Below are positions 1 to 5,191 of a stretch of 5,191 nt of DNA, one piece after another. The DNA lies in the NCBI GenBank assembly GCA_002400895.1, contig NVRO01000186.1, positions 1-5,191 of the forward strand, written 5' to 3'. Under the pieces are notes generated by a model that did not search any database, was not told where the DNA came from, and saw only the letters and a list, made by a program, of their open reading frames with translations. Position 1 is the first letter of the stretch. Each line of letters begins with the position of its first letter. The translations under genes and the position numbers were made by a program. The stretch is from Planctomycetota bacterium. Its GTDB lineage: Bacteria > Planctomycetota > UBA1135.

Positions 1-32
1 TTTTGAGCCGATTTGCTCATGCTTTCAGGGCT

Positions 33-54
33 GGTTGTCCGATGAAGGACAGCC
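33..54 (+). other. Small hairpin in the clpC leader
   Basis: Bases 33-40 (GGTTGTCC) can pair with 47-54 (GGACAGCC) around the six-base loop GATGAA, giving an 8-bp stem with one G-U pair. The 3' arm ends 15 bases before the clpC ATG. No run of T follows, so it does not look like an intrinsic terminator of an upstream gene. It could be a 5'-leader structure of the clpC mRNA or chance pairing. No promoter boxes were convincing in bases 1-69. Confidence 0.3.
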
Positions 55-69
55 TAGTGCCTACTAACC

Positions 70-2598
70 ATGTTTGACAGATTCACCGAAAGAGCCCGCA
101 AAGTGATGGGATTCGCCCGCCGCGAAGCCCAACGCTTCCATCATGAGTACATTGGCACCGAGCACATTCTGCTCGGATTGATTCAGGAGGGACAAGGCGT
201 CGCTGCCAACGTCTTGAAGTCAATGAACGTCGACCTCGACAAGATTCGCCGCGAGGTCGAAAAGATTGTCAAGGCCGGACCTGCTCACGAACCTTCCGTC
301 CAAATCCCCTTTACTCCACGTGCCAAGAAAGTTGTCGAGCTTGCGCTTGAAGAAGCAGGTGAACTGGGGCACAACTACATCGGTACCGAACACCTTCTTT
401 TGGCGCTATTGCGCGAACAGGAAGGGATTGCAGCACACGTGTTGCTGGCCCTCGGGGTAAAACTTGAAGAGGTACGGGAAGTGACCATTGATTTCCTCGG
501 CGGCCCGCCGAGCAGCGAGGATGACGAGGAAACCATGGAGGACATGGACGGCGAGCATCAACTCTCTCCCAAAGGCAAGTCGAAGACTCCGGCCCTTGAT
601 TCTTTTGGTCGCGATTTGACCGAACGCGCCAAGAACAACGAACTGGATCCGGTCATCGGTCGTGCCGATGAAATCGAACGGGTAGTGCAAGTCCTTTCCC
701 GCCGCACCAAAAACAACCCGGTGCTACTGGGTGAGCCCGGGGTCGGCAAAACTGCCATTGTCGAAGGTCTGGCTCAGCAAATCATCACCGGCAATATCCC
801 TGAAGTGTTGCGCGGACGCCGCATCGTGGTGCTTGACCTCGCAATGCTGGTCGCCGGCACCAAGTACCGCGGTCAGTTTGAAGAACGAATAAAGGCGGTA
901 ATGACAGAAGTCAGGCGCAGCAAAAATGTCATTCTGTTCATCGACGAACTCCACACCCTGGTCGGAGCAGGTGGTGCTGAAGGTGCCATCGACGCCTCCA
1001 ACGTGCTCAAGCCAGCACTATCCCGTGGCGAGATTCAGTGCATTGGTGCCACCACCCTCGACGAGTACCGCGAGTTCATCGAAAAAGATGGTGCGCTCGA
1101 ACGTCGCTTTCAATCGGTAATGGTAGATCCGCCTTCCCGCGATGACACCGTTGACATTCTCAATGGACTCAAGGAACGCTACGAGGACCACCACAAGGTG
1201 TCTTACACCTCCCAGGCCCTCGAATCCGCCGTCGACTTGTCAATCAAGTACATCAACGGCCGCTTCTTGCCGGACAAGGCAATCGACGTCATCGATGAAG
1301 CTGGGGCCCGCCTGCGGTTGCAGACCATGACCCCACCGCCTGACACCAGCGAACTCGACCGCGAAATTTCCGCGGTGGACAAGCAGAAGGAAGAAGCAGT
1401 TCGCAATCAGGAATTTGAAAAGGCTTCCAAGCTGCGAGACCAGGCTTACAAACTGCGGACTAAGCGCGAGGAACTGCTGGCCGACTGGCGTGATTCTGAG
1501 GGTAGTAATGAAACCCGAGCGATTGTCGACCACGAAATCATTGCCGAAACAATCTCCAAAATGACTGGAGTGCCAATCACCAACCTCGGTAAAGAGGAAG
1601 CTAATCGGCTGCTGCAAATGGAAGACGAACTCGGCCTCACCGTTATTAACCAGCAGCGAGCCATTACTGCGATTTCCAAAGCAGTACGACGTTCACGCTC
1701 CGGCCTCAAGGATCCGAATCGTCCCGCCGGCTCGTTCTTGTTCCTGGGTCCCAGCGGGGTCGGCAAGACCTTGCTGTCCAAACAACTCGCCAAGTTCATG
1801 TTTGGCGACGAAGAATCTCTGCTGGTCTTCGACATGTCCGATTACATGGAGAAGCACAACGCTTCTCGCCTGGTCGGCTCGCCACCCGGATACGTCGGTT
1901 ACGACGAAGGTGGCCAGTTGACTGAAAAAGTACGACGCCGCCCCTACTCCGTCATATTGCTTGACGAGGTCGAAAAGGCGCACCCCGATGTCTTCAACAT
2001 GCTGTTGCAGATCATGGAAGAGGGTCGCCTGGTTGACTCACTGGGACGGAAAGTCGACTTCCGGAACACCATCATCATCATGACTTCCAATATCGGCGCC
2101 CACCTCATTCGTGAGGGCGGCGGAGTTGGTTTCACTGTTTCGGACGAACAAACCGCCGAGCGGATCGAAGCCGGCATAATGGAGGAAGTCCACCGCTTCT
2201 TCCGCCCGGAATTCCTGAACCGTCTGGATGAAATAGTTTCCTTCAACGCCCTCGGCACGTCCGACCTCTATCGCATCATCGATCTTGAGTTGGCAAAAGT
2301 CGAACAGCGCATAGCTTCCAAACAGTTGGTGTTGCACTTGTCGGACAAGGCCCGAGATTTCCTGATTGAGAAGGGGGATCACCACACAGCAGGAGCACGC
2401 CCATTGCGCCGCACGATTGAACGCTTTGTCGAGGACGCCCTCGCCGAAGAATTGCTCAAAGGCAACTTGCCACCGGGCTCGCTAGTGGAAATGACATGGG
2501 AAGAAGGCCAGGAAACGCTCGGTTTCTCTGCCATCCTGCCGAAGGAATCATCCAAAAAAGCTTCCAAAGCCAAGAAACCTACGGCCTCAGAATCCTGA
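70..2598 (+). CDS. clpC: ClpC, AAA+ unfoldase subunit of the ClpCP protease
   Basis: Complete Hsp100 ATPase of 842 aa, within the usual ClpC size range. ClpC hexamers unfold proteins with ATP and feed them to ClpP in the cytoplasm. Domains in order: two Clp-N repeats (about 2-65 and 79-142), each with a GTEH motif whose Glu (E31, E107) matches the phosphoarginine-binding Glu of Bacillus subtilis ClpC; an acidic linker (149-163); the D1 ATPase with Walker A GEPGVGKT (221-228), Walker B around IDELH (291-295), pore loop KYRG (265-268) and arginines 345-346; one short coiled-coil/UVR-like middle domain (about 430-470), which separates ClpC from ClpB; and the D2 ATPase with Walker A GPSGVGKT (560-567), Walker B LLDE (630-633), pore loop GYVGY (607-611), sensor-1 TSN (672-674), R718 in FLNR and sensor-2 GAR (775-777). 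A VGF tripeptide (686-688) sits at the ClpP-docking loop, so this is a protease partner. The tail (824-842) is Lys/Ser-rich. The ATG at 70 fits the family start MFxRFTERA, and an in-frame TAG at 55-57 rules out a longer form. There is no clear Shine-Dalgarno. No clpP, mcsA/mcsB or ctsR is in view. Confidence 0.97.
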   Translation: MFDRFTERARKVMGFARREAQRFHHEYIGTEHILLGLIQEGQGVAANVLKSMNVDLDKIRREVEKIVKAGPAHEPSVQIPFTPRAKKVVELALEEAGELGHNYIGTEHLLLALLREQEGIAAHVLLALGVKLEEVREVTIDFLGGPPSSEDDEETMEDMDGEHQLSPKGKSKTPALDSFGRDLTERAKNNELDPVIGRADEIERVVQVLSRRTKNNPVLLGEPGVGKTAIVEGLAQQIITGNIPEVLRGRRIVVLDLAMLVAGTKYRGQFEERIKAVMTEVRRSKNVILFIDELHTLVGAGGAEGAIDASNVLKPALSRGEIQCIGATTLDEYREFIEKDGALERRFQSVMVDPPSRDDTVDILNGLKERYEDHHKVSYTSQALESAVDLSIKYINGRFLPDKAIDVIDEAGARLRLQTMTPPPDTSELDREISAVDKQKEEAVRNQEFEKASKLRDQAYKLRTKREELLADWRDSEGSNETRAIVDHEIIAETISKMTGVPITNLGKEEANRLLQMEDELGLTVINQQRAITAISKAVRRSRSGLKDPNRPAGSFLFLGPSGVGKTLLSKQLAKFMFGDEESLLVFDMSDYMEKHNASRLVGSPPGYVGYDEGGQLTEKVRRRPYSVILLDEVEKAHPDVFNMLLQIMEEGRLVDSLGRKVDFRNTIIIMTSNIGAHLIREGGGVGFTVSDEQTAERIEAGIMEEVHRFFRPEFLNRLDEIVSFNALGTSDLYRIIDLELAKVEQRIASKQLVLHLSDKARDFLIEKGDHHTAGARPLRRTIERFVEDALAEELLKGNLPPGSLVEMTWEEGQETLGFSAILPKESSKKASKAKKPTASES
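2554..2571 (-). terminator. Weak terminator-like site after the MATE gene
   Basis: Read on the minus strand, a small GCTT-TGG-AAGC hairpin, extendable by one G-U pair, is followed directly by six T. It begins about 8 bases past the exporter stop codon. The stem is only 4-5 bp with a three-base loop, so it is weak. The same bases encode the Lys/Ser-rich ClpC tail, so the T run may simply mirror AAA lysine codons. Confidence 0.2.
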
Positions 2599-3964
2599 GC
2601 TGACGAACGGCAACTACGGCCAACAACGAAGACGCCGCTACCCCAATAGTCAGACCAAATACAGCACCCAGTACCGGTTGATAACCGTGCTGGGTTGCTT
2701 GCTGTATACCCAAGTAGCACAAGGGAACGACGAAGACGAAAGTACGTACCAGGGCGATAACCAATGCCGGTCGTGGGCGTTGCAGGCCATCACAAACAGC
2801 GCGTAACAGCAGGACTGGAATCATTGCCAGAACCGCCAACGGCAACATCCGCATGGCACTCATTGCGGCGACTTTGGTGGCCTCCTCACCGGAAAGCCAA
2901 TGGGCAACATGGGGAGCCAACAAAACTGCCACCGGCCAGACCAGAAAGCCAACATAAAGCGCACTCGCCCGCAAACTGGTAACCAGTTCGCGGCGAATGC
3001 CCGCATAGTCGCCACCACCAGAGCGGCGCGCCACCAATGGCAACATCGCGACACTGGCGGCAATCAACGGCATTGCCAGAAATCGTGCCGAACGATCGAA
3101 GATTGACCAGGCCGCAAGCTGCGAGGTGGAATCCGGCATCCGTACCAGAATCCAGTTGATGAGCTGGGATTCGATCGCCAGCAGCACATAACCCAACCCA
3201 CTTGGAACTGCAATGCCAAGGATGGCGCGCATTGGATAAGTGTACAAATCGCCTCCCTTTGCGGAGTCCCCACCCATGCGTTGCCGTTCGTGGGCATGAG
3301 CTCGAATAGTTGCATAGGCCAGGCCGGAAAGTCGCCCCAGCACGGTAGAAAAAGCGATGCCGAAAATACCCATCCCCAGCACGAAGGTGAACAGGGTATT
3401 GAGAGCGACATTGAGAGAAGCAGACAAAATCCCCGCCCACATGGTGGTGCGGGTGTCGTGATGTGCCTTGACAATGGAATCTGGCAAAATCGACCAGAAC
3501 GAAGTGAAAGCGGTGCCGGCAACCACTACGGTGGCATAAATCTGAAACTGCCTGGCAACAATGGCGTTCAAGCCAAGCCGCGGCGCAAAATACCAGATTG
3601 CCGTTGCCATCAACAAGAAGACGGCATTCATAATCCACGTAATCTTCCGCGCAGCCACTTTAAGTTGCTCGACTTTGGCGTTCTCACCGGCAGCCATGGC
3701 ACTGGCAAGCCGTGAGGTCAAGCCGTTTGAGGTGCCCACCCAACAAGCAATCATCAGGAACTCGAATGGCAGGGTGAGACCGATTGCCGCCATCGACGGG
3801 TCGCCTATCAAATTGCCGAGTTCATCATGCAAGTTGGCAGCAAAGAACGGGTCAACCCAGCCAAATGCTGAACGCAACCAGAACGAGACCACTAACGGGC
3901 CGGTCAGTGCAAGAATCCCCTTTGATGTGGAGCCTTTGTTCAGCTGTCGCTCCCATCCAACCAC
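2579..3964 (-). CDS. MATE-family multidrug/toxic-compound exporter
   Basis: Integral inner-membrane protein of up to 461 aa. The MATE family typically exports cationic drugs or metabolites in exchange for Na+ or H+; the substrate here cannot be read from sequence. About 12 hydrophobic segments are visible, near residues 17-36, 55-77, 108-128, 140-162, 174-195, 198-218, 246-268, 283-312, 335-355, 370-390, 399-420 and 430-452. The charged loop between segments 6 and 7 (about 221-245) separates the two six-helix halves. The N-terminal half is MATE-like: LTGPLVVSFW in helix 1, then WVD, then AAIGLTLPFEF and a GTSNGLTSRLASAMAAGE stretch (77-94) in the first loop. The start is uncertain. The 461-aa form begins with GTG (3962-3964) inside the upstream gene and has no good ribosome-binding site. 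A CTG at 3941-3943 would give 454 aa and has GGGAG six bases before it. Either start suggests translational coupling to the upstream gene. The 3' end overlaps clpC by 20 bp on the opposite strand. Confidence 0.9.
   Translation of the reverse strand: MVGWERQLNKGSTSKGILALTGPLVVSFWLRSAFGWVDPFFAANLHDELGNLIGDPSMAAIGLTLPFEFLMIACWVGTSNGLTSRLASAMAAGENAKVEQLKVAARKITWIMNAVFLLMATAIWYFAPRLGLNAIVARQFQIYATVVVAGTAFTSFWSILPDSIVKAHHDTRTTMWAGILSASLNVALNTLFTFVLGMGIFGIAFSTVLGRLSGLAYATIRAHAHERQRMGGDSAKGGDLYTYPMRAILGIAVPSGLGYVLLAIESQLINWILVRMPDSTSQLAAWSIFDRSARFLAMPLIAASVAMLPLVARRSGGGDYAGIRRELVTSLRASALYVGFLVWPVAVLLAPHVAHWLSGEEATKVAAMSAMRMLPLAVLAMIPVLLLRAVCDGLQRPRPALVIALVRTFVFVVPLCYLGIQQATQHGYQPVLGAVFGLTIGVAASSLLAVVAVRQLRILRP
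2663..2699 (+). terminator. Long hairpin, candidate clpC transcript end
   Basis: An imperfect inverted repeat: AGCA (2663-2666) pairs with TGCT (2696-2699), CCCAGTA (2667-2673) with TGCTGGG (2688-2694, one G-U pair), and CGGTT (2675-2679) with AACCG (2683-2687). The loop is GAT, and single bases bulge at 2674 and 2695. This gives about 16 bp, 65 bases after the clpC stop. The following bases (TTGCTTGCTGT, overlapping the arm end) are only moderately T-rich, so termination or 3'-end protection is inferred. It lies inside the C-terminal coding region of the oppositely oriented MATE gene. Confidence 0.35.
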
Positions 3965-4749
3965 TGCACCAGCTTGCGTGCCCGATCAGCCGCACCCTTG
4001 GCAATCTCAGGAGACCCACCATCTACCGGCAATGGTTGGTACAAATACTTCAAGGGTTCAAGCGACCATGTTGCAATGCATTGATTCAGTGCCTCCAAGA
4101 CTAGGAGGTCCGGCTTACCCTGTTCACCGCCAACGATGGATTCAAAGTGCAGGGCGTCCTCATTGGTGGGCTCAATCCTGCTTCCGGGTAAGGCCGCCAG
4201 TTTTCCCAGATTCCAGGAAATCGATTCCAGGGCGATGCCGGCACCGCTCGGGTAAATGTGTTCCGGGAGAATTTCAATAAAGGAGCGGTTGGAATGGCTT
4301 AGATATCCATTGCTCTTCAACAACACTCCCGGCATTTCCACCCGCAGAGTTATCCGATATGGATTTTCGGAAAACCCGGACAAGTCCGGCCCGAACACTC
4401 CGAACATGCGAGCACCAACAGCTTCGCCCCAATCTTCGACGGCTTGATTATCGCCGAATTTTTTTACCAATTGATCTTCCCACAATGGTCCGAATTCTCC
4501 GCCCAGCATCATCGATTTGAAATCCGGGAAAATCTGCCGGCGACCCTTATTTTGACCAGTCCCGACTCCTTCTGGTGCAACGGGTTGAAGTTCAAGCTCC
4601 ATCCACTCGGCGACTGCCCCGGCCAAACTCTCGGCAGGGAATGCCGGATCGTCATAGTCTTCCATGGCCTGCTGTAACAATCCTGGTTCGAGCTTCAGGC
4701 CAATTTTCCTGGCAGAACGCCAAGTAATTTCAGCGATGCGGTGAGTCAT
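3940..4749 (-). CDS. Hypothetical protein, first gene of a pair with the MATE exporter
   Basis: A 269-aa protein that I do not recognise. No signal peptide, membrane segment, nucleotide-binding loop or metal-binding cluster is visible. It is fairly acidic, with a possibly helical N-terminal third (about 1-55), a Gly/Lys-containing linker (60-72) and a more beta-like centre. The centre holds YRITLRVEMPGVLLKSNGYL (131-150) and IYPSGAGIALES (165-176). An MPG-then-NG pattern ahead of aromatic strands loosely recalls beta-rich bacterial envelope domains, but this is too weak for a function. The C-terminus is amphipathic (250-265). The ATG at 4749 was chosen because the longer reading up to 4869 would be antisense to well-conserved PanB coding and has an unremarkable, Cys/Pro-rich extension. 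A weak GAAGAAG lies just before the ATG, and an in-frame TTG at 4773 is another option. The stop overlaps the MATE start, so the two are probably co-transcribed and coupled. A seven-A run (4459-4465 on this strand) lies in frame. Confidence 0.7.
   Translation of the reverse strand: MTHRIAEITWRSARKIGLKLEPGLLQQAMEDYDDPAFPAESLAGAVAEWMELELQPVAPEGVGTGQNKGRRQIFPDFKSMMLGGEFGPLWEDQLVKKFGDNQAVEDWGEAVGARMFGVFGPDLSGFSENPYRITLRVEMPGVLLKSNGYLSHSNRSFIEILPEHIYPSGAGIALESISWNLGKLAALPGSRIEPTNEDALHFESIVGGEQGKPDLLVLEALNQCIATWSLEPLKYLYQPLPVDGGSPEIAKGAADRARKLVQWLDGSDS
3941..3954 (-). promoter_or_regulatory. Possible ribosome-binding site with CTG start
   Basis: On the minus strand GGGAG (3954-3950) is followed by six bases and then CTG (3943-3941), in frame with the MATE protein. 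That CTG overlaps the TGA stop of the upstream gene as CTGA, the same geometry as the common ATGA coupling arrangement. The usual GTG candidate 21 bases upstream has a poorer site. CTG starts are rare, so this is only a candidate. Confidence 0.3.
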
Positions 4750-4784
4750 TACTTCTTCATCTCGACGCGACAACTGCTCGTTGG

Positions 4785-5191
4785 ATGGCAGAAGCGGGGC
4801 TCCCGACAATGCTTGTGGGTGGCACTGCGGCTGAAATGATTCTCGGATATGACAGCACGATACACGCACCTCTCGATTTTCTGATTACGCTCACCGCTGG
4901 CGTGAAACGGGGAGCACCTCATGTGTTTGTCATGGGAGACATGCCCTTCTTGAGTTATCAAGTCGACGAGGCGTCTGCTATCAGTAATGCTGGCAGGTTC
5001 ATGACAGAGGGAAACGCTGATGCAGTCAAGTTAGAAGTTGACGGAAATTGGGTAGATCGATTTGCGGCAATTTGTAATGCTGGCATAGCAGCGGTGGCAC
5101 ACCTCGGATCAAAACCACAGCAAGCAAAACAAACTGGTGGATACACAACTGCTGGCAGAAGTGCTGATGCTGCTCATACCATCATTAAAGA
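4785..5191 (+). CDS. panB: PanB homologue, 3' end outside the window, 5' end abnormal
   Basis: 135 full codons, running off the right edge, closely resemble 3-methyl-2-oxobutanoate hydroxymethyltransferase. That enzyme adds a hydroxymethyl group from methylene-tetrahydrofolate to 2-oxoisovalerate, giving ketopantoate for pantothenate and CoA synthesis. Landmarks by E. coli numbering: MLVGGTAAEMILGYDST matches the MLVGDSLGMxxxGxDST region; MGDMPFLSYQ (codons near 4932-4961) has the metal-binding Asp84 (4938-4940); VKLE has Lys112 (5028-5030) and Glu114 (5034-5036); AHLGSKPQ and GGYTTAGR match GHLGLTPQ and GGYKVQGR. Asp45, the other metal ligand, is Gly here (4821-4823). The ATG at 4785 is the first possible start, but the frame is open back to 4728 and the family-like LDATTARW (4761-4784) lies before it. 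The usual 20-30 residues ahead of that are absent. There is no Shine-Dalgarno before 4785. It could be a 5'-truncated or frameshifted gene, a divergent paralogue, or a sequence error. It diverges from the unknown gene with only 35 bases between the chosen starts. Confidence 0.8.
   Translation, partial: MAEAGLPTMLVGGTAAEMILGYDSTIHAPLDFLITLTAGVKRGAPHVFVMGDMPFLSYQVDEASAISNAGRFMTEGNADAVKLEVDGNWVDRFAAICNAGIAAVAHLGSKPQQAKQTGGYTTAGRSADAAHTIIK

Noticed and set aside
3..31. TTGAGC near the left edge as a -35 promoter box for clpC
   Set aside because: No matching -10 box lies at the right spacing, so a promoter cannot be supported from this sequence.
1240..1835. Minus-strand frames of 125 and 129 aa within clpC
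   Set aside because: Ser/Arg-rich translations opposite the conserved ClpC ATPase coding; typical antisense shadows.
2886..3638. 250-aa minus-strand frame inside the exporter gene
   Set aside because: It is rich in Cys, Trp and His and overlaps the MATE frame, which has clear membrane helices. It looks like an alternative-frame artefact.
3561..4280. 239-aa open frame on the + strand across the exporter and unknown gene
   Set aside because: It is antisense to two better-supported genes, is rich in Pro/Arg/Ser and low-complexity residues, has no recognisable motif, and spans a gene boundary. It is a shadow frame.
4459..4465. Seven-A run in the unknown gene as a programmed frameshift site
   Set aside because: The run encodes in-frame lysines, the protein continues sensibly after it, and no downstream stimulatory structure or useful alternative frame was seen.
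4750..4869. Upstream extension of the unknown minus-strand protein to an ATG at 4869
   Set aside because: These 40 codons are antisense to conserved PanB coding, and their Cys/Pro/Gln-rich content is unlike the rest of the protein. The ATG at 4749 is preferred.

Overview
The window holds four protein-coding regions and almost no intergenic DNA. No RNA genes, mobile elements, CRISPR arrays or long repeats were seen. The ClpC sequence, the moderately GC-rich coding regions and the gene mix suggest a Gram-negative-type bacterium, possibly of the Planctomycetes/PVC group. That placement rests on remembered resemblance and is tentative.

Layout, left to right. Bases 1-69 are a short leader with one small hairpin. 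Bases 70-2598 (+) encode a complete ClpC unfoldase (842 aa). Bases 2579-3964 (-) encode a 12-helix MATE-type exporter whose 3' end overlaps the clpC 3' end tail-to-tail by 20 bp. Bases 3940-4749 (-) encode a 269-aa protein I do not recognise. It lies upstream of the exporter, overlaps it by about 25 bp (or 4 bp if a CTG start is used), and probably shares its transcript. From about 4758 to the right edge, the + strand encodes the N-terminal part of a ketopantoate hydroxymethyltransferase (PanB) homologue. It diverges from the unknown gene and runs off the window.

clpC (protein quality control), the unknown-protein/exporter pair and panB (pantothenate/CoA synthesis) have no evident shared pathway. 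The most reliable link is the probable two-gene operon of the unknown protein and the MATE exporter.

I see no clear new biological system. The points most worth a second look are at the right edge and at the gene junctions. The PanB homologue has no in-frame start codon ahead of its recognisable homology and has Gly where the family has a metal-binding Asp. The clpC and exporter genes share their 3' ends, with a strong hairpin inside the exporter gene that could end clpC transcripts. The exporter has a possible CTG start overlapping the upstream stop codon as CTGA.
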